From: Arbacia lixula
Taxonomy: Eukaryota > Echinodermata > Echinoidea > Arbacioida > Arbaciidae
Length of the DNA: 64,000 nucleotides
Assembly: GCA_963669155.1 (NCBI GenBank)
Contig: OZ022595.1
Span: 5,885,642-5,949,641 of the forward strand
Reading direction: 5' to 3'
A program made the position numbers and the translations under genes. Of this stretch, positions 23,501 to 35,011 are shown piece after piece. The notes beneath the pieces were generated by a model, which was not told the DNA's origin, searched no databases, and saw nothing but the letters and a program-made list of their open reading frames with translations. How positions within the stretch are numbered: position 1 is the first letter of the stretch; every line of letters starts with the position of its first letter.

Positions 23501-26500
23501 TGATCAACAATAGACCGTTGATGCGCTTCGCATTGACCGGCGGTAACAAGTTACCGGCAAAGGACAAAAAGGACAAATCCACAGGCCGGTAATTACGGGT
23601 AACCAACAAGTCCAAGGGTCGCTAATAGCAGCACATTGTTGGGCGGTAAGAAAGGCTGGCTTTAGACTATAGGTTTTCCCTGCCGAATTCGTCAAAACAG
23701 CAATCAATTTCATCAACATGCATTCATGTTCGGGAAATTTTGACCCACTTGTCACTCCCGCGCTTCAATTTCAAACTTTTTTCATTCAATTTCATTTTTG
23801 TTTCACTTAATTTTCTAGTTTTTACATTCAATTTCGAAATTCGTAATTCGTAATTATCGCCGAATTGCGTATTCATTTTCGCCTATGGGCAACCTATTTC
23901 GCATTTTGGTCATTCAATTAAAAAAAAAAAAATCACATCCTTTCTTTTTGGACCGGTGAGGCTTTTTTTTTTTTTTTTTTTTTTTTTTTTGGGGGGGGGG
24001 GGGACGTCGATCCTTTTCTGTAATTTCACATCATATGTTATTATTTTACTCATGAATATTATTTCATTCCTTTTCTTTTTCTTTAGATGTGTTTCATCTC
24101 TAATTTCATAGTTTTTATTTCATGATCATCATATTTTTCTTTTGATATTCTTTGTATTTCATTTTTTATACGTTGCTTCATACTGTTTATTTTCGGGGGT
24201 TTATATGATGGATATCATTGTTTTCATTTGATCTTTAAGAATAGATGTATTGTCTTTTTTTTATCTGTTTTGTTACATTTTCATCTTTTACATCACTCTT
24301 CATATACTCTCTTGTTTTCATCATGGTAAATGTTGTGCACTGCTTCATCCGTCGATTTCCTGGCGATTCAGGCATCTAGGCATATTATGTTTGAGAATTT
24401 TTGTTCTACTGGGTGCATTTGCAGGGGTTATGATGTCGATGCACTGCACTGCAACCTCTCTCGGATGGTGCAGACCCTGTATGTATAGCTTGCGGTTGAA
24501 CTTATAGGAAAAGTCAGGAATAGCCCACCTTCTCTGACGACTGTTATCGGTGTATTGAGAGCTACAAGCTAATGAATCACATCACCTTTCATCATGCGAA
24601 ACTGTGCATATAATTATTCTAACAGAAGTACACAAATTGACAAATTAGCGTAAGATGAAAACCACTGCACAAATGTCAAAAATGTATGCCTGTTCACTAA
24701 ATTGAATAACCGAATTCTTATTGCAGACTGCCCGGCGCGAATTTGAATGCTCCTTGCACGTTTTTGGAATTGAAAGCCCGTTCTACATTTTTGTATGACA
24801 AAAGTATGAAATCGCATGCTCCTAAAATAAAATTGAACGACAAATTTTGCTTTTTGAATGATGATCTACACCGTCATTCAATTTCGTTCTAAATTGAATG
24901 AACCTATAGTTAATTCGGCTGCTGAGTTTACGAAATTGGGCGGGAAAACCTATAATAACGGGCTACTAAGGCGTATCGAAAGGCGGTCGAGTGTCATGGC
25001 GGGGAGTGTCATGGCGGCGTATCGTGCGAATCCAAAAATCGGGGATATCGACCCCGTTGTCTCGATTGAAATTGTTGGGATTGAGACGGATTGCATATCC
25101 CTTGTTCACTTTTTATCATTTGATAATGGTATTGGGGAAAAGACTTTAGTACAACACAATATGATTTTCTTAGTGTGACTCGCGTGAGATTCCTTGACGT
25201 CTCCTCATACTTTTGTAAATTTCTGTTGAGATACGGGTAATATTAACCTCAAACTTCAGAAACAAAAGGTGATGCCATTCAACATTATGTGCCTGATTGG
25301 TTCGGAATAATATTGTCTCGATAATAAATGATGGCCTCCTCAATTTGTGACTCGCTTGACATAGTTCAGTCTAGCTTTTTATAAAAATTAATATGAATGA
25401 GTGATGGGTAATATGGCATGACATTAAATAGTTTTGAAGTCGAACAAATCGAGATACCACAGTAATTTTATCAATTGTCAACACATCTTATCAGAGTTTG
25501 GCTTAATTTCTGTTCTGAATATACTCACCAACATTTTAATTTGAAACTTGTTGCAAATGTCATTTCATTATTAGATTGTTTACCTAACTTGAAGCGTGAC
25601 TCGTATGACATGGCTCCAAAGTTAAGTCACATGACATATACTAAGAAGCAGAAATACATATTTTGTCATGTTCTGATGTAGTATACATATTACACTAGCC
25701 ATTGCTTTCAAACTTTTTCTTTTTCTAGCAAACTAAAAAATGCTTTCTTAGTGTGACTCGCGTGACAGTTTCCTAGACAACGTTTAAGTCTAACTATCCA
25801 GATAATCCGGCTTACAAATTTGATAAACAGCTTAATAACACATTATACTGAAGCTAAATATGACAGCTAACTGAACAGCCGCTGCGATATTTGCCTATGG
25901 ACATTTTACATGTATCTTAGGGCATTTCCTGAACTTTTTTGGAGTAATGAATTTCATCCGTATTGTACAAGCTGTAGAAAAATACAAGGATTAGGCCATA
26001 TGTATGGAATTTTGGATTTAGACCATTTCATGATCCCATTTGCCAAATATAATAATTTTACGTGAAATATCTAAAATCTAAATTTTGAGGGAGACGTTGA
26101 CAATAACATGGGATGGCTGTTATGCACGATTATTGTATCACTTACCTTAATTGATTCAATTGGAAATAAAGAGTTTATAGCATAAAACTGCCCTGGATAT
26201 TATGACCTATTGCAAATAATGGGTCAATTTCAATCTGCCAGTATATATTGATTTCAAAGCTAAGCAAAGTTGACATGGCGAAAAATATAAAAATATATAG
26301 TCAATAACAAAAGTTTAGACAAATACCAACCATTCCCTATCGTGCCTATACATGTACTTGGGCTAGGTTGTATGGATATTCCGAGACCTTGCGTCACTCA
26401 CGTTGCAGGCCATTTATTCGCACATTGAACTGCATATCCGATGAGAAACTGTGCAATTAGTTTCAGAACTTGACTTTGGCTACTCACATGTTTGTTCATA

Positions 26501-27754
26501 GCAGGATATCGTCAACTTAAATCCCTTCCTTTGCCCAAATTTTGATGAAGTAAATAAGATGGTGAGGCGATTTCCTTGCGACAGGTACTGCGGTGAATCT
26601 GTCTTTACACCAGTGTAAACGTCATTATTCAGCTTATTGAAGGGATCCAGAATTAATAGCCTGTCCCAAAGTTTCTCAACATTGACATCGTTGAATCTGA
26701 CGAGAATTCGTCGATTTGGAAGAGTTGAAATGTTCCATTCGATATTTGCATTATTGGGATAGTTCCCCGGGAATGCAGGCGATGTGATTGTTGCTCCATC
26801 GTCACAATCCAGAGTCCAGTTGTCTGTAATGGGCAAAAGTGCATTACGATAAATATAGTTTTAATTTACTGTCATTGCCTGAACTTTAGTGATTCATAAC
26901 ACTGACATTACCGAAATTATCATCATTCATCAGTGGCGAACCTTGTCAAAATTGTTAAAAGAGATGTAGCGTTGTGGGGCTATTGTATGTCCTAAACCAT
27001 TTAGTACATGTATTACGTTATGCTCAGATCAAAGAACGAATCATCGAAAAGAGCAGTATCAGACACGTTTGAAGAGCGTAATAGGCTGATGTCATGTGGA
27101 TAACGTTCAACTTTCAATGAATTTAGATATCAACAAATTCTAGTATTTTAGTATTTTAGTATTTTAGTATTTTTAGTATTTTTAGTATTTTAGTATTTCA
27201 TTATTTTATTTTAGTATTTATTTTAGTATTTCTTTAAATGTATACAAATGTATCATTTTCATGTGCATAATAAAATATATATTATACCATATTATATTCA
27301 AATCATGGTAATATTTCCAAGACTAAAAAACTACATGTTACATCCTGAATGAATGCATCGAATCATCGTAACAAGTATTTCGGTGTGACAGATTTGTGTT
27401 AATCAGTTAACAATGCCACAATAAACAAACCCATGTTTATGATCATGTCCGTATTAATGATCGTAAAACTTGAACACATTATCTGATGATGATTTTGTCC
27501 CCGGGAAATCGGTGGTAGGCATGTTGAAACAAGTATGATTTCACATTAGCTGCAATATACAACCTCAGTCTCCGAACACATACCTGAATCCTAATAAAGG
27601 GTACTCGCGGCACATATGCTACACGAATCTCCTTTTCAATTACTGCTAAATGATATGTGAAAGATCAATACTCACATTGTTGTGCGTGTACTACGCTTGT
27701 AAAGACCTCCATACAAGCAATGAGAAGCAGGGCATGACTTCGAATGAGAAGCAT
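20310..27754 (-). CDS. Secreted CUB-SRCR-WSC-sushi protein, six exons, 3' end uncertain
   Basis: Six exons on the minus strand join as 27754-27676, 26823-26488, 23102-22881, 22344-22261, 21850-21605 and 20510-20310. Every junction has GT/AG borders and phase 1, the pattern of shuffled extracellular modules. The product begins with a signal peptide of about 24 residues, then CUB (about 30-138), SRCR (about 139-240), WSC (about 241-322) and sushi (about 325-388): at least 389 residues, extracellular, probably ligand- or carbohydrate-binding. Families of this kind serve in immunity, adhesion or matrix in marine deuterostomes; the actual ligand is unknown. The last exon has a GTGAGG donor after Gln, so more exons may follow left of 20310; if unspliced it would stop about nine codons later at 20284. 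No polyadenylation site was fixed. No frame damage was seen, so it looks like a live gene. Confidence 0.75.
20955..21410. repeat. Inverted repeat with arms of about 115 bp (foldback/MITE-like)
   Basis: Left arm at about 20968-21078 (CTGGGGAGAATTATTGATTT ... TTGCTTGAATTAGCACTGCTCA) and right arm at about 21296-21410 are reverse complements with moderate divergence; the loop is about 220 bases. It lies in the intron between the WSC and sushi exons. A GTGTCCCCCCAAAAAA stretch just left of it (about 20919) resembles the end of a DNA transposon. Confidence 0.75.
21605..21850 (-). CDS. Exon 5: WSC domain
   Basis: 82 codons, phase 1 on both sides. PGYIGCYEFEANAL, SISDCVSSC and GGRCLC give the spaced cysteines of a WSC carbohydrate-binding module, with C and CDQPE later in the exon. 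Confidence 0.75.
22261..22344 (-). CDS. Exon 4: SRCR domain, C-terminal part
   Basis: 28 codons, phase 1 on both sides. YRIDDCSVSHGKC followed by GLRVKCH matches the closing cysteines of an SRCR domain. It is too short for simple ORF calling and was found from splice borders and phase. Confidence 0.65.
22613..22888. repeat. Direct repeat carrying a copied splice donor
   Basis: About 22625-22719 and 22756-22888 share ACGAATGTCACAATTGTAT, CAAATGTGATACGTC and AAGATAACACTCACTA. The last block is the exon 3 donor on the minus strand, so an unused duplicate donor sits in the following intron. Confidence 0.7.
22881..23102 (-). CDS. Exon 3: SRCR domain, N-terminal part
   Basis: The acceptor is TGGTCTAG at 23103-23104, which alone keeps phase 1; the AG nearer VRLVDSD would break the frame. 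The segment reads VRLVDSDLPEKGLVELS, WTRVCDDDFEEEFALVICRQ, LGYPAV, the hallmark first half of an SRCR domain. Its donor GTGAGTGTTATC is duplicated about 160 bases into the intron. Confidence 0.8.
23668..24954. mobile_element. TIR-bounded insert with ATTCAATTT repeats
   Basis: The ends are TATAGGTTTTCCCTGCC on the left and the inverted TATAGGTTTTCCCGCCC on the right, followed on both sides by AATT.CGT. The inside is rich in the motif CATTCAATTT on both sides and has no coding frame, so it is non-autonomous. No clear target-site duplication was seen. Confidence 0.5.
23963..24003. repeat. T28-G13 homopolymer junction
   Basis: 28 T followed directly by 13 G. It may be a real mononucleotide junction or an assembly weak point. 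Confidence 0.8.
25160..25775 (+). repeat. Dispersed GTGACTCGCGTGAC repeats
   Basis: Four similar blocks near 25172, 25346, 25595 and 25751, each TGACTCG followed by (C/T)(G/T/A)TGA. The first and last also share CTTAGTGTGACTCGCGTGA and a TTCCT. They are intronic and of unknown role. Confidence 0.55.
26488..26823 (-). CDS. Exon 2: CUB domain
   Basis: 112 codons, phase 1 on both sides (TTACAG acceptor, GTGAGT donor). The CUB signature is complete: LDCDDGATITSPAFPGNYP, W-N-I, ILVRFNDVNVE, DRLLILDPF, LTILFTSS and GFKLTISC. Two cysteines fit the one-disulphide CUB variant. Confidence 0.85.
27140..27236. repeat. 9-bp minisatellite TTTTAGTAT
   Basis: Eight or more units of TAGTATTTT or TAGTATTTTT in tandem, becoming irregular at the right. 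Intron 1 of the secreted gene. Confidence 0.9.
27676..27754 (-). CDS. Exon 1: signal peptide
   Basis: ATG at 27754. The peptide MLLIRSHALLLIACMEVF is followed by TSVVHAQQ, a hydrophobic core and a plausible cleavage after VHA. It ends in phase 1 at a GTGAGT donor. No upstream promoter element was recognised. Confidence 0.75.
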
Positions 27755-27866
27755 GATGTAGTGTATATTATATCTGTAAAACAATATATAGAACGGTAGA
27801 TTAGGATTAAAAATGAAATGATGTGTACAACACATCATCCCGATCCAGGTTCCGACTCTAACACAT

Positions 27867-29925
27867 GGCAGCCATTTTCAAAATGTTGTATTGACCACTA
27901 TTTAAGATAACATTTGAATGTAACATTTTCCACATCATTTGAGGTATCATATTAAAGTAGATAAAATATCCTACAAGATGGTACCCCACGTTTCTGTTCC
28001 TCTGCCATATGTTTACCACGCAAAACCGTTTATTGAGTATGTCTGTTCTTTTTTCCATTATGAGCATTTCGTGTCCATATTTTCTCCCATATTACAATTT
28101 GTTTCTTGTCTTCATCATCATGATAATATTTCGTAAGGAGATGGGTTTTCCGAATGTAGATTTATGGGTACGCAAGCCTGACGCAGGTGAGAAACTCGCC
28201 TTAAATATTTAGTATTTTTAATGTATGTTTTGATGCCATTTTCGAAAAATTGCCGCCATGGGTGACTACGTCTGGCCATATTTCAGTCAATTCTGCATGA
28301 AGAGTCACAATTGATGTGGGTATTAATCTGATTTTATGGGTTAAACAATCCAGGCAATCTTTTAGTGTTATCCTGAAATAAGTTGGCATTCTCTGTAACA
28401 GCTGGCCTTCATACTACCGGCTGGTCTTGGCTGAATAGGTTCACATTGTCATTATTCTTGGAAAATCATAACAATATGTCAAGATAAGTACTTTCCTTGA
28501 TATTTGCACATAATGTGAGACATATGTTTAGACACCGTCTTAAAAAATTTCATGTTGCAAGTGTAAATATTTTCTTTAAGTATGACAAAATTAGTATTTT
28601 ATAGATTTTTTTAAATTATTAAAATGCAAAAACTTTGCCAAATATTGTAATGAAAATCACTTCAAAGCATCCCAAATGTGGCACCATCTTGTTTGAAATG
28701 TCATCCACATTAATTTGATACCTCACATGATGTGAGAAAATGTCAAATTTTGAGCAAAACAAAATATTTAACAATTTCGCTCCCAGAATTTAATTTTTTA
28801 CTCAAATTAATTTATTCATATTCAAAAATTCATTTCATTAATAGATTAAAGATTTAGGATAATGTATCTGAATATTTGTTTTATGTGATGTGTACAAATC
28901 AAGAACAGTCAAAATCTTGATATATAGTTATGGTTCTCTAAAGTCCAAAACACTGAACCAGACTAACATAGCAATGTACGTTGATGAAGACAAAACCAGC
29001 TGTCGGCATTAATGTCAGCTGTTATAAAGAATGTCAAGTAATTTCATGGATCACTTTTAATAATTTCATGGATTATCTAACCCTTGAAAGCGGTGTAACG
29101 CCGCATAAATTGCAACTCTTTATACTGTGTTAGCCGTGATATGGTCATAAATAGTCACTCGTGGCGGCCATTTTGGAAAATGGCGGTTATTTGGTAGGTC
29201 ATAGTTGACCTAAAGACCCGTGCAACAGATACTCTTCTATTATTATGAGGGGATAATGCACATTTCAGGACTTGGTGATAAAAAAAACAGCATGATTCGT
29301 AGGCATGAAAACATACATCAAAATACAACCCGTATTTAAGGCGGGTTCCTCATTTGGAGGTTTTCAACTGCGTCAGGCTTGCAAGCCCAACATTACGAAC
29401 ACCCATCCGTTTACTAAATATCATGATGATGAAGACAAGAAACAAAGTGAAATATGGGAGAAAATGTGGACACAAGAGGCCTATAATGGACTCAAGGAAC
29501 ATACATACTAAACAAACGGTTTTGGCTAACATTAACGTATAGTCTTTAAATTACTATAACTTCATATCAAAATAAGCACTGTACTTGATTTTTACACATT
29601 GTTTAGAACAGATGATTGGACGGTATTCGGACATGTTTCATCTCGTTAATGAATAAGTTATCGGAAATATGAAGGAATGTGTATCACCATGAAGTTAAAA
29701 TCTTGAGAAAATATGTTAAAAATTCATATTTTTTGCCCCGGACTGTTATGAAAATCACCACAGAGCTTAAAAAATGTGGTACCATCTTGTAAAAAATTTG
29801 ATCTACTTTGATTTGATACCTCATATGATGTGGGAAAATGTTCCATTGAAATGTTATCGTGAATACTGGTCAATACTATATTTCCACGGCGGCCATTTTG
29901 AAAAATGGCTGCCATCTCTTTCCAG
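27867..29925. repeat. Large inverted repeat with CCATTTT palindromes
   Basis: Left arm 27867-28215 pairs with 29325-29525 and 29745-29920 (GCGTCAGGCTTGC, TTTACTAAATATCATGATGATG, CAAGATGGTAC, GTATTGACCA in reverse). Further partial copies lie between (about 28640-28750 and 29120-29215). The unit carries GGCNGCCATTTTGAAAAATG-type palindromes. ORFs in it are not conserved and were not called. Confidence 0.65.
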
Positions 29926-30657
29926 CAGCATATCAAAGGTAGTCCACATAGAAAATGTGCAGACTGGTCTTCCGAACTCATTGATATCAAACAACCTTTT
30001 GCAACCGCCCATGTCAGTTAAACCTGTCTTGCTTCCTGGGTAATAGAAAAGGGGTACCCTCTGGTCTCGGCCACACATATTCTTTGCGAAGGTCACCCAC
30101 TCCCCCTCAAAAAAAATATACAATTGATAGACATCATATATGACTGCATAGTCTTATGTTTAAATTATAATTTTCTCTCATTGTTCGGGTCGTATTACTT
30201 ATAGAATTATGGACATAACCAACTTAGAATTTTAACTTATGTATGATTTAGGGAATATTTTACTGCACTGAAGTAAATGATGTTATAATAGCTTACCAGA
30301 TGTATGTAAGAATATAACATCCCTTGTAAAATGTTTGATATATCAACGATGCACGTGTACGTGCTATAATTATGCAAATACTTGGATGGTGAATACATGT
30401 TCATCTTTTTCCATGGTAAGACGTGACATAATCTTAATCGTACAGTAATACTCAATGTTTGTGTCCTTTTAGGTTAACTAGCCAATCCACGTTGTGTGTA
30501 TCAATGCATACATGCATGTTGAGATGAGAGATATAATATATCTCAAAGTACTCAACTGTCAAAGTTCTCAAAACGCGTGGCTGGCAATGTTTGAGTATTT
30601 ATCAAAGTGAGCAACTCACGAATTCCCAGCTTGCTGCAACATGTTGTCAGCAATGTT

Positions 30658-31382
30658 TCATGAGATCAAGGATGTTTAAGCACATGGATAAACATCGCTT
30701 TAAACAAGGTTTGATGCCGCCACTTAATATTCATGACTAGCAGCTGCTCTCAACAATATGATGCATGCGCGATTGCGTCACGTTCACCTGGATTTCATAA
30801 TAGGTCATACGCATTCCTATACATGCATACATTTCACCTTTCGCTGCTGAACTTTTAATTTTGTCACCAAGTGCTTCTTACGTAGTTAAAAAAGGACGAG
30901 CGAATACGAAATTTGATACTTTTTGAGATGGAAATACTAGCTTGGCCGCGGTTAACCGCGTTTTTCATGTTACTTGTCCGTAAGGAAAATATCTGAAAGT
31001 AACGTTTCATGCAATTTTGTAAGCAGGTATGATGCGGAACATTGTGAAATTGAGACTTTTATGCTGCAACTTGACATCATGTTTAAAGCCTTTTTGCCAT
31101 ATTGTAACACTATTCCTCGATTGAATCTTTACTGATGCATCTTAGGTATTACATGTCACAACTGCGCAAGCATATGGGGTGAAGATATTTCCCCAAATTC
31201 TTCTTTTGTTTATACGTCAAATGCAGGCAAAAATCATTCAGAGAATCGGCGGCATTGAACATCGAGATCAAAGAGAAAATCTTTATGAAGGGTTATTTTG
31301 TGACTAGAAGGAGAGTACAATGAATCTGCATTAATTAAACGGCTGATGTTTATCCATGTGCTTAAACATCCTTGATGAGATT
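30658..31382. repeat. 32-bp perfect inverted repeat, 0.65 kb apart
   Basis: ATCAAGGATGTTTAAGCACA through GGATAAACATC at about 30663-30695 is exactly inverted at about 31346-31377. A few more bases match outside. It could be the termini of a short element or a foldback. Confidence 0.75.
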
Positions 31383-31711
31383 GGCCCCGGTTAATGAATC
31401 TACGCGCATATAATTGATAACGTTTTATGCACGTATCAAATTGTGAATTTTGTTTTGGTGTAAGGTTGATAAATGTATTCATGATTTAATTTGAACTACA
31501 TAAGCCTGTAAAACGAAACGTGATCTCGATGATTTTTCAAGTAGTATACAGAAGGTGTAACATGAAGCTTCAAATTAAAGTTTTATGAAAGGCCCGGACA
31601 CAAGAATGAATTTTGAATATATATTGAGCAAAAATATGGAAATTAATGTTAGTCGCTCCATACTACTATTGTATTGTTTAAGCCGTAACAACTCTCACCT
31701 TTTGTAATGGT

Positions 31712-31805
31712 GCTACTACCACTTCTACTACTACTACTACTACTACTACTACTGCTACACTACTTCTGCTACTACTACTACTACTACTACTGATTCTACT
31801 AAAAA
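31712..31805. repeat. (TAC)n microsatellite
   Basis: Two runs of TAC/ACT trinucleotides separated by CTACACTACTTCTG. Confidence 0.95.
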
Positions 31806-31855
31806 CAATTACTGCTACAGCTAATACTTCTAGCTCATACTACTACTATTGCTAC

Positions 31856-31995
31856 TGCAATCCGAAGATTCGTAATTCCGAAACACGTAAATTGCCTATA
31901 CCTCGATGCTCGTTAGTCCGAAAACGACAAGGGTTCGTTAATCCGAGCACTTGTCGCGTAACGTTCGGCATAACGAACCTTCTGAGTAACGAGTG
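31856..31995. repeat. Degenerate TTCGTAATCCGA-type repeats
   Basis: GATTCGTAATTCCGAA, TCGTTAGTCCGAA, TTCGTTAATCCGA and inverted CGGCATAACGAA follow one another within 140 bases, CpG-rich against AT-rich flanks. Function unknown. Confidence 0.5.
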
Positions 31996-34900
31996 CTTCC
32001 CTATCATACCACGACTATTACTTCTAACACCGACACTATGATAAACTGGTGAATGATACATGATGAATGTGATTTTATACGTATAAGCAAATTTACATTC
32101 ATGTCCCGAATTTAATATATAATTAGACTAAATAGTATTCAGAACTATTTTTCTACACCTGGCAGGAGTATTTCTACACACCGACATGACAGTAAATTTT
32201 GGGGCGTACTGTCACGTACTCCCACTCTCTGAGCTATACACGTAATGTACCTTTAGCGTAGTAATGTGGATTATCACTCTCTGAATCACTGATTGCTAAA
32301 CATGAACTTCCTCGTAACCCTCCACGACATACGGCTACATATTCTATTCAAATCCACATCCCCTTGATAGGCGTAACTCCTGTAATCTATTCCTAGATAG
32401 TGTGGATAATGTTGTTATTCCCCTACGATATTTCCTACCTCATCAAGTGATCTACACACCTCAGTAAAAGGTATCCACAAAACGGCGTAAATCCCATAGC
32501 TGCACAATCTGCCATGTTGTTTTGTTGGCAGGGAGCCAGAACTACTAGGTATTATTAAAAAGCTGTTGACACATTTGGAAAGCAAAAAAAAAATAATAAT
32601 AATTAAAACTTGAATCAAGCTGAAACTGACACATAATAATGTCAAAGAATGTCAATTTTTTTCAAAGCTGTTTTTTGTTTACATTCATAGCAATTAGTAC
32701 TCTTGTAATAATCATTGGAATATTGAACTAAATTTTCACTTTGTTCAAATTTGGACCTTGAAATGGATTATTTATTCAGAACAGAGTAATGAATAGTGTG
32801 TAACACACCTGGCAATCCACTAGCAACTACCATCACAGTGTCATTAATAAAACATGTTTGATAAGGTAATATGCTATTGAAGGCTTAGTACTAAAATGGC
32901 TGTTGTGTATATCTTCTGCAAATTAAATCGTCAACACTTAACAACAGAGTCTTTTATGGCATTTCACTCGTCTGACGTCACTTCGAGGTGTGCGTTTTTT
33001 TTTTCTTCAAATTTTCGTCAAAATGAGACTTTATTGCGGAAAACAAATGTGAAATTCGTTTTTAGTGGATAATTTTACTTTGATCAGTTGGAACGTAGTT
33101 TTATAATTTAGTAACCCTTTATTACTGCAGTATGTGATTTAGCATGTACAAGGCAATTAAAACAAATTGACAATTATGTAGAATGATAGAAATAAATTAA
33201 ATTCAAGATTGACACAAGTGATGCGCAATGGCCATTGTTTTGTTCTGAACTAAATATCTGATACACACATTTTTAGATCCAAATTTATCCTAAAGTGAAA
33301 ATCTCTGGTATGGTCGTTATCCGACAAAGACAATTGACTTGCCCCCAAACAAAACACAGGAATACGCCACCCAATAGTAGTTAATCACGAATCCAGGAGC
33401 TTATTTGGCTTGGCTTATTCATAGCTTGAATGTTTCAAAATATGCTTAGACTAATCACAATATATTGAATTTCTTTGAAAAAAACACACATTTCAAACCC
33501 GGCTAGGGGCTAGGGCGTTGAAGGAAGGGCTTTGTAAAATAAATGACACATCATACTAATATCTGTTTCGTGAAGTAACATACACATAATAGTACCACCG
33601 CACGGAATGTAGTTTCAGTCTTACAGCACATCATCCATCACTAATTTTGTGGGGGACTAGCTGTACTAACTACAGTATGTACGCAATATTAGTACTCGTT
33701 GCAAAGTTGATTGGTTACTGCACATTCATGATCGTAATTTGACCGGGCACTCAAAATAATGAAAGAAAACACATATTAAAATGTGGCTCTGAAAAATTAT
33801 GATACTTGTAAACAATTTATGTCAATCGGTATCCCTAATACTGAATATAACCCAGAGCCCCCAAATACCTTAGCATGATAGAAACACACCAACAATGCGA
33901 TACACACATAACCACCTCCATGTCATGTTTTTGCGTGTATAGTTCGTGCGCGAAATGAACGCTGTCTACACAAACACCTCCCAAAATAAAGAGCAAAGTA
34001 TGGTGTCATGGTAACCACTTACGAAAGCTTTCAAAAAGATTTCAATTTTAACTTGATACAGGTCCAAAGGTAATGCAAATACTGCTCACAGTAGTTAAAA
34101 AGACAACAACAGATATATTCATGATGCCTAATAGAGCTTGACTGGCTCGACCCTGTCTGTACCAGGGTCGTTATGAAAAAGACGATTTGAGTTAAAGCAA
34201 ATATTCGCTACAATTGTCAGGCAATGAATGCAATCGTCGAACTGTTTGCGGCGCAGAGCTTCAGTACCTGATGTGTCGTGACTTGTGTAATGTGGTCTAA
34301 AGTAAAATATTCCCTATTCCGTATATTGCAAGCGTCTCCAACAAATGAAACATCCACATGAGTGAATAACACGTAGCCAAATAATTCAGTTTCCAGGCTC
34401 TTGATTTGTCCTTAAAACTATAATTCTACATTCGGGTCTTTTTAAACAAGAGTAACTCATTTTGCATGAATCAAAACGAGAAAACTCTTTAACATAAGCG
34501 TTTTTAACGAGACCCGTTGAAAAATTGTGTGAGGCTATATCCATTATTAAAAGTTTGGATCATAACTATTCAAGAGGTCAGGTCAGTAGCCTAACGATAA
34601 GATTTTTCCCGTATTCGATTAACGCGTCAGATCGGTCTATCCCTATCCTTGAAAAGAGACACTGTATGTTTGTCTTGCCAATGTATTGACATTGTATATC
34701 ATGCCATGTTGTTGTACTTGGTGTTAAAAAAGAGCTTATGGCACATTTTAAAACTAATTTAAGCTGGCTTACTTAAATCTATTCGTATAAGGAGCGTATG
34801 ATGACATTTGTCAAACAATTATTTAAAAAAATAATTCCTTGAATATTTCATAAAATTTTCACTTTTGGACCAATCTGTAATTTAGCAATTGTGCATTATT

Positions 34901-35011
34901 GAGAAAAAAAACTCTGACAAACTCTGAAAAAACATCCGGTTCATGTAACCCTTGCTCTCTGGGTCAGGGTTGCTACCATAAAAAATTCCGGTTGGAAGTA
35001 TTGGTTCCAAA

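Larger units (their letters stand above)
23262..25100 (-). mobile_element. Penelope-like element 3' part, interrupted
   Basis: About 24988-25095 is the reverse complement of 36713-36818 in the Penelope-like element at 35.4 kb (with CAATCCCAACAATTTCAATC and TCGCACGATACGCCGCCATG on the minus strand). About 23264-23340 matches the element's last 75 bases (CGATTCCGTTTACCTTACAT to AGTAACATATTTAG). Between them lie more probable element sequence and a TIR-bounded insert. It sits in the intron between the CUB and SRCR exons, antisense to nothing but in the same orientation as the host gene. Confidence 0.7.
30125..35011. other. Intergenic, no gene supported
   Basis: AT-rich sequence with short unconserved ORFs. 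It holds the 32-bp inverted repeat, the TAC microsatellite and the TTCG/CCGA repeats listed separately. The rest (about 32000-34990) shows nothing recognisable beyond a perfect 8-bp stem, CGACCCTG...CAGGGTCG, near 34148-34171. Confidence 0.5.

Noticed and set aside
27858..28389. Several 60-70-codon ORFs on both strands
   Set aside because: They lie in inverted repeat arms and are not conserved between the arms.
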